Positions 23,391 to 34,884 of a stretch of DNA of 64,000 bases are shown here, in pieces (position 1 is the first letter of the stretch; every line of letters starts with the position of its first letter). The stretch lies in contig JAJKFL010000007.1 in NCBI GenBank assembly GCA_021186555.1, forward strand, positions 5,155,249 to 5,219,248, written 5' to 3'. Position numbers and translations under genes: made by a program. The notes below the pieces were generated by a model that saw only the letters and a list, made by a program, of their open reading frames with translations, had not been told where the DNA came from and made no database searches. Origin of the DNA: Reticulitermes speratus. Taxonomy: Eukaryota; Arthropoda; Insecta; Blattodea; Rhinotermitidae.

Positions 23391-24032
23391 CCCCCCCCCC
23401 CCCCCCATCATATAGAACGGGGCACCTGAAAGGAAACAGGAGTCTAAATTCCTCCCAGATGTCACCGATGCGCAGCTCGGAAAGCAGGAATGACGCGGAC
23501 GATTGACGTACACACAACACAAAACAAAAACACAACACACGCAAATGTCGACGGCAGGGGCACGGCAGTCAAAGCGGTGCTCACAATGTCGTACGTACAT
23601 TGAAACCATGTGTACGGAATGCATGTTTACATTTTTATCGCCGCTAATGAAACTAATCATGAACATTAAATCCCCACTTAGGGGGGCTCTGTCATGTGAT
23701 TGCCTACCATGCAAGCTAACAGGCCTTCAAGGCCGAAATAAGTGTGCTGTATGTTTCAATACAGGCCTACGTCAAACTTGGTACAGAGCTCTGTACCAGG
23801 ATGCAGTCCACTGCTTGTGCGAATGCAGTAGCCGAGGATTCTGGTCCGCCAAAATTCGCAACGAATGAAATTCAACACGCACGGCGCGGAACCATGAGCC
23901 GTTTAGAAGAAATGCGCCTTCCTCTTTCTTCAAATTTAATATATGCCGGCGACTTTTGTTTGTGGTTAGTTTCCTTGTACTTTAATTTCATCAGTAGCCA
24001 TTTGTTGCACCATCCCTTCCTATATATTTTCC

Positions 24033-24283
24033 CCCACGGCGCAACAGCCCCTAGTGGGCTAGGACCTCTTCATTATCGAGACTTCACGATCACTCAGACA
24101 CACCACACTCGGTAGGAATCCTCTGGACGAGTGATTAGCTCGTCGCAGAGACCTCTACCTGACAACACACACAACACTCACAAGAGACAGACATCCATGC
24201 CCCTGACGGGATTCGAACCCGCAATCCCAGCAAGCGAGCGGCCGCAGACCTACGTCTTAGACCGCGCGGCCACTGGGATCGGT
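24033..24283 (-). repeat. Full-length SINE, family C
   Basis: The minus strand starts CCGATCCCAGTGGCCGCGCG with B box GGGTTCGAATCCCG and ends GGGGCTGTTGCGCCG. It is the best-preserved head in this window for the family. Confidence 0.88.
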
Positions 24284-24589
24284 TCTCTTCTTATATAATT
24301 CATTAACTGTTTGTCCCATTCCTTCTTTCAGAGTAGCGATCGTTAATTCATAATGATCATTTAACGGAGACATCGTATCGCAATCACGTCTTCTCATGCA
24401 ACTTCAAACAATTTACCAATTTTTCCTCAGCTTCCTCCGCGCTTCATTCCAGTATTGTCGACATTGCTGTTCAACTTGCTCACTAACCTGCAAGCCTAAA
24501 GCAAACTTGTTGACCGCTGCAATCATTTACGCCTAACATGCTTCAACTGCAGCCCGCTGTCCATTAACCAAATGTACAACCTGGGTCTT

Positions 24590-24845
24590 TTGTGGTGAAG
24601 AGCCCCGCAGCAGATGCTACGGACGCACCGCAGCCTTGAAGGCTTATTGTGCAACACTACGATAAACATGAAGAGAAAGAGTATCAGTTTTTCACTTTTC
24701 CAAGTAATGGAGCACCGATGGAATGAAACTGACAGGGGAAAACCGAAGTACTCGGGAAAAACCTGTCCCAGTGCCACTTTGTCCACCACAAATCCCAGAC
24801 TGACCCGGGATCGAACCCGGGCCTCCGCGGTGGAGAACCGGGTTG
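24590..24845 (-). repeat. Full-length SINE, family B
   Basis: Minus strand from the B box GGTTCGATCCCGGG to GCTGCGGGGCTCTTCACC. The A-box region is altered near 24840. Confidence 0.82.
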
Positions 24846-25481
24846 ACGTTCGGGGTCCAGGAAGGACAGACCACCACACTTGTCATTCATTTCTCAAATT
24901 CAGAGCATACTGAGTTGGATCTGTGATAAGTGAACAGGAAAAACCAATGACGTATGCAAAACGGCAAGGACGACACATTCACACTTCTGCTTCGTTTTGT
25001 GTCTCGTACAAAAACAGACTTCCAGTGCCGCAGAAAAACTTGCATTCGCATGAACGGAACGAAGCAACTTCACCAACGGCCGGGGTTTGGTGGTGGTTAA
25101 TAAAAGGGAGAGAAAAAGATGGGTCACGTGGGTGGGAAGGGAGCGCGTGGCGAGTCCGCCAGCAGACAGACGAGTACCAGCACATCACAACTGTTGCTTT
25201 GCGACACGTGACGCTCGCTCATGCTGCCTTTTAACAACGTTTAAAAAATCACGATTTCTATTTTTCTTTTCATAAAATGCGGGTACACGAGGGACTGAAC
25301 AAGTTTTCTATTACAGAAATGACACGAAAACACATGTTCATATCGTTTCGTTCGAACATAGGCAGTAACCTGGCAACTAATACACGCCGATAAACTTATC
25401 GTCACAAGGGAAATACAGGATTATCAATTTAATACGTGACGTAACAGAAAATGTTGCTTCGGTGTACAATCTCTGAAGCAT

Positions 25482-25508
25482 ATAAATCAATCAATCAATC
25501 AATCAATC
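25482..25508. repeat. (ATCA)n microsatellite
   Basis: About six ATCA units. Confidence 0.9.
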
Positions 25509-25974
25509 CCCACATATGCAGTCCTTCGCCTTACTGTAACTTCACGAAAGAGAATGCTGAAATCAGCAGCATGGCCAAACGTGTCATACACCTATGTTTA
25601 AAAAAGTTATTTCGGAGACAGATTCAGTAGAACGATTTGTGGGAGCCAAGATCCCCGGCTCTAATACCGTCCGATTTTTTTACGAGGTTGTCTTAAAGAA
25701 CTCGTCGACCAATACAACAATCCACGAAGCACAAAGCCGCCATCAGCTGCATCACGGCGGACATGAGTCTCTCAAAATAGGCCCAGAAGATTTATGAGTG
25801 TATTTAGAACAATGGAGCATACAGTGCCGCAGTATACTAACAGCAGTGCTCCAACTTTGTTGTATTAATCACGACGAAGATATATTTACTTAAATCAAGG
25901 TTTGGAAAAACAGTAAAAAATCTCGCGGCTTTGTCATTAGCGTCTCCTTCCGCAACCCTCACAAACGATAACAC

Positions 25975-26477
25975 ATAAGACAGGCAGTGTACGTGTAAAG
26001 TAACACTGAGGAACGTTCGCGTAACCATTGTTGCCGTGGAAAGGCAGTATTACATATTCTGAGTGTGTCTGTAGCCTTAGTTATCCAGCATGCAAAGCGC
26101 ATGGGCCGAATTATATTGTCACCTGCGGTCTGTCTGGCTCTACAATATTTTTCCACATTATGTCATGAAAAAGGTTATTCAATACAAAATTTGTCTTTTG
26201 ATTTTCTCTACAACTTTTGTCTGAATCATTTCTCTTTCTAAGAAGAATTCAGCGATATTATCATAGACTTATATATATGTTCATGTAAAGAACCCGTTGT
26301 TCTTGTCAGATTTTAATCAAACTTACATATCCTCGACAGAATTTCGAAAAGTCAAATATCAAATTTAGTTAAAACCCGTCAAGTGGGAGCACAACTGTTC
26401 CATGGGGACAGACAGACAGACGGCCGGACATGATGAAGCTAATAGTCGCTTTTCGCAATTTTGCGAAAAGCGACTAT
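25975..26477 (+). repeat. Dispersed family E element
   Basis: Runs from GACAGGCAGTGTACGTG through CGTTCGCGTAACCATTG, AAAGCGCATGGGCCG, a central CAACTTTTGTCTGAA, to AAGCTAATAGTCGC. Copies at 30565 (interrupted) and 60064 (inverted) share the full order. The 3' end carries a 36-bp near-perfect palindrome (26442-26477). No coding frame is conserved, so it looks non-autonomous. Confidence 0.7.
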
Positions 26478-27500
26478 CAGAATACTATCGCTATATAATT
26501 CTCAGGCAGATCGTATGACTTGTGGCAAATTCCACCAAACAAAAGCCGATCTATAGGAATTATGACAGACATAACTACAACGATTTCAGTAACAATTTTC
26601 TTCCAATTATATTGCTTGTGAAATTAACGAACGGTCGGTTACTTGGTCAAGTTGTAATCACTTCTGGATCGACACGAGTGCACTGTGCCCACAGATCTTA
26701 ACAACGGAACTCCATCGACAGAACTATGTCTCTCTGTAGCTCTACATTATTGAAGTGTGTGGGAAAATACTGCGCCATTATGTATGTAGAACAGGGGTAC
26801 TCTGTGAAATATACGTGCAAAGAAAATGTCAAATTCATTTCTCAAAAACTGCACTCACTTGATGTATAGGACTACCAACCCCTTTCCTTTGGGTGGCGGC
26901 GAGGGTTGTTCGTGACTTGATATTGTATGTAGATACTTTTGTTTAAAGAGAGAACGCCTGAATCAATTATTGATGGCAATGGAAATGGCAGTTTTGAATA
27001 CACGAATATTACATGTGACTTAATACAGTTTCATAACTTTGGATTCCACACGCAAAGAGCGGAGTAGGAACAGAAAAGGGAGGAAAAGACACGAGAAGGC
27101 GGAGAAAGGGACGAGGGTGGTAGAATATACCTGCAGACGTGGGCTTTGTTAGATCGCATTAAAATGGCATGCACCTGATAACTTGTAATGTCAACTGTGG
27201 CCGATCGCTCTGCATGAGATTTACAATCTGGCCACCACTACGGTCTGAAGCCCTCGCAGCACGCAGACAGTGCACAGCAGCAACGAGCAAAGCACGGCGC
27301 CGGTAAACTTGACTGCACGGACTTCCACAACTTCTCGTCTGTATCAATACAACCGTTGAAGTTGTCAGTAGTGTTGAGCTACCGACATTCGTCTGGCATC
27401 AGCGTACATCAGTACTACCCTACATCCGGCGTAAAGTTAAAAGAAGAATAACAGTTAACTTTTAGCAACATTGAACATATTGGTAATGTGTGAAGATTTC
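26478..27500. other. No feature recognised
   Basis: Only short, unremarkable frames and a purine-rich patch at about 27055-27120. Confidence 0.3.
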
Positions 27501-27835
27501 TGTCTTCTACTATGTCACGCCGTATAACTGTTAGAAATGTACCGACGTTTCAAGACAAAGTACCGCCTCCGTCAGCAGGATGACGACGATGACGGAGGCA
27601 GTACGTTCCTCTGCAACACAGCGCCACATTCCAGAAGACAGCTAACTTCAGTCACCGCCGTGCGAACCCCAAATGACACCTAATGTGAATACAGTAATAT
27701 GCTGTGTGCTCCGCTGTCTCCTGCCAGTGACAGTGCAAACTTGTGAAATTCACGAAGAATGTCAGTTCAGTACGAGGTGCGAGCCAAAAGTTTCCTGACT
27801 GCGGTAATATAACCATGCTAAGCTAACCCTCAGCC

Positions 27836-28028
27836 GTCCAGGACGGCCCTGGGGCCCACCCAGCTTCCTATACAATGGGTACCGGGTCTTTCCCGGGGAT
27901 AAAGCGGCCGGGGCGTGGAGTTGACCACCCACCCCCATCTAGTGCCAGGGTTAAAGAAAGAGTAGAGCTATACCTCTACTCCCCCTCTGGGCCTTCATGG
28001 CCCGTTCTAGGGAGAACTTTACCTTTAA
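27836..28028 (+). repeat. SINE, family A, 5'-truncated
   Basis: Begins inside the body at CCAGGACGGCCCTGGGGCC and continues to GGGAGAACTTTACC. The tRNA head is missing. Confidence 0.8.
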
Positions 28029-28385
28029 GCTAACCCTAGTTACCGGTCGGTATTTCCCCCTGCAAACTGGTCTCCTTCGGAGTTCACGCACAAGGACCAA
28101 GCCTCTCCCACTCCACTAGCATCTCTGGAACTCGCATTTCATGATACTGTCCAGCTGCGCGCGCGACTCGCATTTCATCCGGTCTTATCTTACGACCTTA
28201 TATAGCAGAGTTGGCCGGACGTTTCGACTCGCTGATCTACTCCAAGAGAGAAAATATTTTGCGCTCTACCACAGCACATAATGTATTAATATTAGGTGAA
28301 CTAGGCAAAGAAATGCAAGATAGCATAATAACATCAAACATATAAAAATACATTTATTTTGATTTCACAGTGCATCTTTTACTAA

Positions 28386-28572
28386 TTATTAACAAGTCAC
28401 CAACTAAATGCACTTCTTTATTTAAAGAACACCACATTTTAAATAATGCAGTTGTGACACCCCCTGAGGATGGCTTATTAATAAGCCGAAACATATGTAG
28501 GGGATTTTATCTAAAGAAACCTTGTAGTGTTCTTTAGATAAAGAAGTGCATTTAGTTGGTGACTTATTAATA
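28386..28572. mobile_element. Small foldback element with one central hammerhead-like motif
   Basis: Inverted segments at 28386-28435 and 28525-28572 (CACCAACTAAATGCAC and its complement) enclose the hammerhead-like motif. The same CCAACTAAATNCAC end sits at the outer edge of element A, so they belong to one superfamily. No clear target duplication was found. Confidence 0.5.
28460..28503 (+). ncRNA. Hammerhead-ribozyme-like motif
   Basis: CCCC, CTGAGGA, stem II GGCTTATT/AATAAGCC, GAAA, ACATATGTA, GGGG. Core position 7 is G, which the hammerhead consensus allows. Stem II differs entirely from element A yet is fully paired. Confidence 0.68.
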
Positions 28573-28671
28573 AATATCAAAAAATACAATTGTCGCACTT
28601 ATTAAAAACTTATCTTTTCACACTAAAAAAATTTACCGTAATTGAGAGGTGTTTTTCACTAACCTGCCTGC

Positions 28672-28910
28672 CTACTGCGAAGCTGATGCATAACACTGCA
28701 TATCTTGCGAGAACTTACTGGCAGACGGTTCATAATTACTTAGGCACAAGTAAAGGCAGTAATTTAAATGTTCATCGGTCAGACGGTTTCGGTATCGTGA
28801 TTTAATTATCTTAATGTGGGAGAAGGCTTCTTCGCAGAGGTAGGCTGATCCAAAACGTGCTGTCAAACGAAGCCTTATTGCCCGTACTGAGGCGGCAAAT
28901 AAATTTTGAT
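28672..28910 (-). pseudogene. hAT-family transposase C-terminal (dimerisation) fragment
   Basis: The minus-strand frame contains RFGSAYLCEEAFSHIK, then SRYRNRLTDEHL and a final CLSNYEPSASKF. This is the hallmark end of hAT transposases and of related domesticated proteins (FGS.Y.CE..FS...K.K.R.RLTDEHL). Residues before it do not match and no start, BED finger or catalytic core is present. I take it as a decayed transposon end rather than a host gene. A spliced host exon derived from a hAT element is possible but no clean acceptor was seen. Confidence 0.62.
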
Positions 28911-29633
28911 AGACCGAACAGCGACCGAAACAACTGGCCGCGATCGACTGTTTGGCCACATAGGAACTTCGTGTCCCTTTGGCCTGACCATACACAGGTT
29001 CCTGCACACAAAAAGCCTGTCTGTTCTGGTCTCACCAACTGCACTAATTTCAGGCATGACATCTGCACGCCTTGTTGCAGCTGTACGCCCTCTAAGGGCT
29101 ACTGATACCGATCGCATTTAACGTGCATTACGCACGTCAGCTGCTGCTAAATCCTTTAACTCGTTCCGGACCAACATCCATCAAAATCAGTGCTACGCAT
29201 CCTGTGGTCCTCGACACCTTCCTAAGTGGCCCGTGGAGCCTTTAGCTCCCTTAGTTTTTAATGAGCATCAGCCCCACATAAATTTAATCCGAAACAGATA
29301 CACATAAATCGGTGTTACTTGTTAACGGTGCCGCACAGTTCATCGTAATCTAATACAAATATGATGAATAAAATGAATATAAGTTGATGTTTCACTATAT
29401 TACGTTCTAAAACCTCTCTATGGCACTTCGCCAGATCTCTCGTGCCAGAGTGCCCACAAGTTAAACAAGATGCGCACCACTGGCCTACATTACACGCAGT
29501 CCCCACACTTCGGGCACCTGTAACAACTCTACGCAGAGAAACGTTCTGGACTGTTGCATATCTAGCACAGAAGTGCTGCACAGGTCTGATGAATAGCAAA
29601 GGATGTAAATAATATCAAAACGAAACAAAAGTA

Positions 29634-30201
29634 CAGTAGGCCCTCGATTTAACGGACCAAAAATTTCTGTCTGAAAGGAAAAATGTAGAACCCTTTTTTT
29701 GTATGTTTTTTATTCAATGGAGTTTAAGAATTTTAAATTACATTTTCCCCTCTAAAATTGATTTAAATAAAAAAACTAATGTTCACATTGAAAACAACTT
29801 TGTGAGAGCTTTAAGAAAAAAATAAAAAATAAAAAAGTGGTCGAAACACTCCACTAGTTACATTGTACAGTGGCAACACTCCACTAGTTACATTGTACAG
29901 TGGCAACACTCCACTAGTTACATTGTACAGTTTTTGACGTGTTTAATTAAAATAAAGTTTGGTTCCTGTAGTAAATTTATTTTTATATTTTACAGATGTT
30001 TTAGTGACGTGTATAAATTACTGAATGTACATTATAATAATATTTTATTCATACTTATACATTATAATAACATTTTAATACATCCTGTACATTGTAAGTT
30101 CGTTATTAATACGTGTTTTTAAAATACATTCGATTTAACGGACTTTCGGCAACAGCGGACACCCCTTCCCCCAATTAGTCCTGTAAGTCGAGGGCCTACT
30201 G
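29634..30201. mobile_element. Pogo/Tigger-type non-autonomous DNA transposon
   Basis: Terminal inverted repeats CAGTAGGCCCTCGATTTAAC and, at the other end, GTAAGTCGAGGGCCTACTG. TA target duplications lie at 29632-29633 and 30202-30203. An inner inverted CGATTTAACGGAC motif recurs near 30130. No transposase is left. The interior holds a three-copy 30-bp tandem repeat. Confidence 0.82.
29853..29932. repeat. 30-bp tandem repeat, three copies
   Basis: The unit is CACTCCACTAGTTACATTGT followed by ACAGTGGCAA. It sits inside the pogo-type element and is absent from the second copy at 32065-32512. Confidence 0.85.
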
Positions 30202-30691
30202 TACTTTTTATAACAAGAACCTTCTTATCGCCAAGCATCGGCGTCGCGAGAAACCTCTCGATACTTCCAGCATCTCCACCACACACAACACCACACCACG
30301 CCGGCACAAACAATGCAACTAACTGACATCCCAATTTCCAGACGCCTCCCGACCAGGAGACCTTTCTTTAAAAGACAGGAGTCTGAGCATAAGAAGAGTA
30401 GAACAAAGCAAACAATCACTCTATATTATCAGAGGACCCATCTGAAAAGGTATTTCAAACAGACAGAACATGCAAAATAAAATTTACACACTGCTCTGCA
30501 GTAATACAATCAACGAAAATCGGTCACACGAGAAAGTCAGGAACCGTGCACATCTGTCCTAGATGTAAACAAGACAGGCAATGTACGTATAACGCAACAC
30601 TCAGGCGCGTTCGCGTTAACCATTGTTGCCGTGGAAAAGCAATGAGTATTATGTATTCTGAGTGTGTGTTTGGAGCCTTAGTTACCCAGCA

Positions 30692-31070
30692 CTATTTTTA
30701 AATATTAATTCAATATTTTTAATTTAATATAAATTTAATATTATTCATTCCGTGCATTGATAACTAAAATATTACAAAAGCCAACCAAATGCACAATTTG
30801 TCACCTACAATTATATTACATTAAAACATTAAAATTAAAAACTCCTACATGTTTCGATCCCTGTAGGATCATCATCAGGGAGTATACACATCCAATAATT
30901 ATGTATAAAACATTATGTAAAATTATTCAGAACAGCTGGAAATGTTGTACATGGCGCAGTAGAAGCGGAAGTAGAGGGTAGACTGTTCCGTGTAAAACAT
31001 ATATAAACATGCATGGTGATATGGAACTCTGATGTTCAAGACCGCGGAGGCACTTTGTCTAGATCGAGCA
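30692..31070. mobile_element. Hammerhead-bearing retroelement fragment inserted in family E
   Basis: About 379 bp separates the halves of the family E copy. It contains CCAACCAAATGCACAATTTG, like the ends of the other foldback elements, and one hammerhead-like motif. Only a short AGCA is repeated at the junctions. Confidence 0.55.
30841..30882 (-). ncRNA. Hammerhead-ribozyme-like motif with 5-bp stem I
   Basis: Minus strand: ACTCC, CTGATGA, stem II GATCC/GGATC, GAAA, ACATGTA, GGAGT. ACTCC pairs exactly with GGAGT. Helix III could be only AC/GT around a two-base loop, or could pair with a second molecule because ACATGT is a palindrome. Confidence 0.66.
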
Positions 31071-31587
31071 TGAAAAGCGCATGCGCCGTATTATATTGTC
31101 ATCTGTGGCCTATCTGACTCTACAATAGTTTTCCACATTATCTCATAAACGGCACGATTTTCGGAAAAAGTTGTTTAACATAAAATGTGTTTTGATTTCC
31201 TCTACAACTTTTGTCTGAAACATTTGTCATTCTAAGAAGAATTCAGCGAGATATTATCATAATTGTACATAGGTCTTAATGTAAAGTACCTATTATTTTT
31301 GTCAGATTTTAATGAAACTTGAATTTTCTCAACAGCTTTTCGAAAAATACTCAAACGTCAAATTTCATGAAAATCCGTCCAGTGGGGGCCGAGTTGTTCC
31401 ATGAGGACGGACGGACAGACAGACATGGCGAAGCTAATAGTCACTTTTCGCAATTTTGCGAACGCGCCTAAAAACGCAGGAACAAAATTTTTGCGGACGA
31501 TAGTTTACCCCATACGTTTTGTAAATAAATATTTGAGACGAATGTTCTCACCTAGACCAACCCTTTTCTGAATCTTTCCATGACGGG

Positions 31588-32042
31588 ACATGACAGTCGG
31601 GCCGTCTGTCCTCAGCACTAACCACATGACAGTCGGGCCGTCTGCCCTCAGCACTATCCACATGACAGTCGGGCCGTCTGCCCTCAGCACTATCCACATG
31701 ACAGTCGGGCCGTCTGCCCTCAGCACTATCCACATGACAGTCGGGCCGTCTGCCCTCAGCACTATCCACATGACAGTCGGGCCGTCTGCCCTCAGCACTA
31801 TCCACATGACAGTCGGGCCGTCTGCCCTCAGCACTATCCACATGACAGTCGGGCCGTCTGTCCTCAGCACTATCCACATGACAGTCGGGCCGTCTGCCCT
31901 CAGCACTATCCACATGACAGTCGGGCCGTCTGCCCTCAGCACTATCCACACGACGAAACATGACAGTCGGGCCGTCTGCCCTCAGCACTATCCACACGAC
32001 GGGACATGACAGTCGGGCCGTCTGCCCTCAGCACTATCCACC
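31588..32042. repeat. 36-bp minisatellite, about 12 units
   Basis: The unit ATGACAGTCGGGCCGTCTGC then CCTCAGCACTATCCAC is nearly perfect. Ten regular units are followed by two units spaced by an extra ACGACGAAAC- or ACGACGGG-like insert. Because 36 is a multiple of three and the unit has no stop in several frames, both strands show long repetitive open frames (a 12-residue repeat such as MTVGPSALSTIH). I regard these as by-products, not genes. Confidence 0.95.
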
Positions 32043-32064
32043 GTACGCGTTTCTTAACAATATA

Positions 32065-32512
32065 CAGTAGGCCCTCGATTTAACGGACTAATTGGGGGGA
32101 AGGGGTGTCCGCTATTGCCGAAAGTCCGTTAAATCGAATGTATTTTAAAAACACGTATTAATAACGAACTTACAATGTACAGATGTATTAAAATGTTATT
32201 ATAATGTATAAGTATGAATAAAATATTATTATAATGTACATTGCGTAATTTATACACGTCACTAAAACATCTGTTAAAAATATAACAATAAATTTACGAC
32301 AGGAACCAAACTTTCATATGTTTTCTACTACCAATTGTAGAAGCAGTCTTGGAACAACCATCTACACTGTCTTTTAATGCCAGCTCCTTAAGTTTTTTTA
32401 ATTTTTGCGAATGTCTGAAACTGTTTGCTTTTTGACTCTATAAATCTCGCACACACGTGCAACGGATTTTTTGTCCGTTAAATCAGAAGTCCGTTAAATC
32501 GAAGGCCTACTG
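32065..32512. mobile_element. Pogo/Tigger-type transposon relic with HTH remnant
   Basis: Ends CAGTAGGCCCTCGATTTAAC and GATTTAACGGACTTC-type inverted end CGAAGGCCTACTG; TA at 32063-32064 and 32513-32514. It is inverted relative to 29634-30201, with which it shares about 230 bp. Minus-strand DNA near 32330-32450 encodes EIYRVKKQTVSDIRKN and, in another frame, KELALKDSVDGCSKTAST. These match the N-terminal HTH region of Tigger-like transposases, broken by a frame change and stop. The rest of the transposase is deleted. Confidence 0.78.
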
Positions 32513-32699
32513 TATAAAGTTTCGGAAGATGGTTCTGCCTACGTCTTAGGCCACAAGAAAGGGGCCCTACAAATTGGACCACCTTTGTGCCTGAAGACGA
32601 AAGTAAAACCAGCTTCAGAAACATCTTTACCAACAATCTATACGATCGATAATGTCCACAACTGCTGTACTGTTTACATGTAATTTACATCATAGACAC

Positions 32700-32961
32700 T
32701 TTTTCCCCGTTGCGCAACAGCCCGTAGTGGGCCACGGCCTCCTCATTATCGTGGCTTCACGATCACACTCATTTTAGACACCCAAACTCGGTAGGACTCC
32801 TCTGTACCAGTGATCAGCCCGACGCAGAGACCTCTACCTGACAACACACAACACTCACAAGAGACAGACATCCATGCCCCCGGCGAGATTCGAACCCGCT
32901 ATCCCAGCAAGCCAACGGTCGCAGACCAAGCTTTAGACCGCGCGGCCACTGCGATCGGCGA
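32700..32961 (-). repeat. SINE, family C
   Basis: Minus strand from CGATCGCAGTGGCCGCGCGG through B box GGGTTCGAATCTCG to GGGCTGTTGCGCAACGG. Confidence 0.85.
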
Positions 32962-33764
32962 TAGAAACGTTTTAGTTTAATTAAGCACTGAGGACACTGC
33001 GTTATCATCACTACTATCACTAGTTTGACAGCAAACCACACACACATTTAAAACACCGTGCAAACCGTATTAACGTAGCAGATAGGTTAGCACTGAGAAG
33101 AACGCAGTCACTTTAGTGGCTGTCTGACGACCATTAAAATCTTACATGTCTACTTTTCGGAAGCCATTTGGCAGCCGGGGGAGACAAAATGTACATTAAC
33201 GTGTAAAGGCAGTCGACCAACACAGAATTTTTTAACAGGCAGGCAAAGTACTTCAACAATTCGAACGTGATGAAAAATTAACACAGTGTTTCATGTATTA
33301 ATAACAGACACCGTCCGCGGCAGATTAATTAGGCTTCCTTCGGATGTTACAGAAAACGAGAGAAGGGGTAACCATTTAAACGACATTCTGTGGCGTGTAT
33401 GCAGCATGCCTGACAATGAGACGCATTAAGCTGTAGTTTCCTCCGCGCCCGCCACCACCCAAAACATCACACTTGCTCGCTCCGTGCACTTACTTCGGTA
33501 GCTGACGTATCAGCCTTAAATAACAACCACTTGTTACTCGAGAAGGAATACAACTTTGCAAGTGTCATTACTTGAAACACTTCTGAATCAGTGAGACGGT
33601 ACGAATCCTGTAAAACAAACACTACACATCCACACCACCCCAATCAACAGAAGTAATCCCTTCTTCAGTGTCAGATACAAAAGCGATATATCAGCAATCA
33701 CAGGTCTCGACCCGTCACTATTTCCATACCGCTACGTAAGCTTACCGATACAAAACCGGAAGAA

Positions 33765-33819
33765 TACCAAAAATAGCGACACACCTCTGTATGCGCAACT
33801 GTCAGCGGCGCTATCCCAT
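33765..33819 (+). repeat. Exact 55-bp direct repeat, copy 1
   Basis: TACCAAAAATAGCGACACAC to GGCGCTATCCCAT. An identical copy starts 503 bp downstream. Similarity stops sharply on the left and fades on the right (GTGGGTGCC against CTGGTGCC). Confidence 0.8.
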
Positions 33820-34267
33820 GTGGGTGCCACTCGTTCGACTGCAGTCTGTAACTCTTTAAATAAATTTGTAGACAGACGATACTCCATGCGAAGCAGAATT
33901 CGAAGACATGAGCTGTATCATGTTTTGAGCGTATGTCCAAATGTCGCATTCGAATTTTGTGAGTTTCGAACCCTGTAAGACCTATGTGGTAAGTGATGGC
34001 TTCGGATCATGATATTAAAATCAATGCTCCCACACAGGATGACTGCATCATCTTCTATATTTAGTGAAATATTAGGGTGTTATAAAAATAATGCTTATGA
34101 TATATCTTGTGTAAGATGACGCCCCTGGAGATGGAGGCAAGCATTTTCTCCGAAACTTTGACAACACAGCCCACAGCCTCATGTTGCCAGTAAGCAAAAT
34201 CAGAATGAATATTATTATTAAACAGCTGTCAAAACCTTAACAAATCAAACAATATGAATTCTTATTT

Positions 34268-34322
34268 TACCAAAAATAGCGACACACCTCTGTATGCGCA
34301 ACTGTCAGCGGCGCTATCCCAT
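34268..34322 (+). repeat. Exact 55-bp direct repeat, copy 2
   Basis: Second copy of the repeat at 33765. The 450 bp between them includes a GATGACGCCCCTGGAGATG segment and TTTCTCCGAAACTTTG (about 34117-34160), which resembles a worn hammerhead-type motif. Confidence 0.8.
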
Positions 34323-34474
34323 CTGGTGCCAGGATTACGAGAACACTTCGAATTAGAAGTAAAGGAGTTAGAGTTGTTTGACAGAACGTCATTAAGTTTG
34401 TACGGCTGTGCAACGTAACGGAGATATTTTGACATCTGATTTTTTTTGTATTTCCCGGGCTGACCACTCACCTC

Positions 34475-34540
34475 CAAGTTCCGAGGTTAAGAATGAGTGG
34501 AGCTATACCTCCACTCCCCGACATACCTTCATGGCGAGCA
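34475..34540 (+). repeat. SINE A-like tail fragment
   Basis: CCGAGGTTAAGAATGAGTGG, then AGCTATACCTCCACTCCCC and CATACCTTCATGGCG match the family A 3' end. Confidence 0.5.
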
Positions 34541-34884
34541 CATGCATATCTTTACTTTTACTGTCCCACCATATTTACTTCAGATAAACTTTAATACTAT
34601 TATTCATATACTCCGTATGAACTCTCTTCTCACATGCATGCTACTTGCCCTGCTTATCTCTTCGTCCTTGATCAGAACATCCTAAGTCTACCATATGGCG
34701 AATATCGTAATGGCGACTCAGAAACTTACTAAGAAAATACAACTACAGATTCTTCAGACCCTGTGGCATGAAACTTGACCTCTCCCCCTGAGAAAGACCA
34801 AAGGTTGTCGATGTTTAGGAATAAAATAATGACAGCAGCACAATTTATACTGCACAAGAGACGCCTTACAATTTGACATTTCCA

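Larger units (their letters stand above)
30565..31490 (+). repeat. Dispersed family E element split by an insertion
   Basis: The left part (30565-30691) ends at TTAGTTACCCAGCA. The right part resumes at 31071 with TGAAAAGCGCATGCGCCG. In uninterrupted copies these two points are adjacent (CCAGCATGCAAAGCGC). The right end is TTGCGAACGCGCCTAAAAA. Confidence 0.75.

Noticed and set aside
23101-23714. Several 90-147 codon frames rich in Pro or Gly
   Set aside because: They read through the poly(G) and poly(C) runs and a SINE copy.
31505-32009. Three overlapping frames of about 140-149 codons on both strands
   Set aside because: They are by-products of the 36-bp tandem unit.
33480-33550. Another minus-strand donor-like GAAGTAAGTGC
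   Set aside because: No matching acceptor; likely chance.
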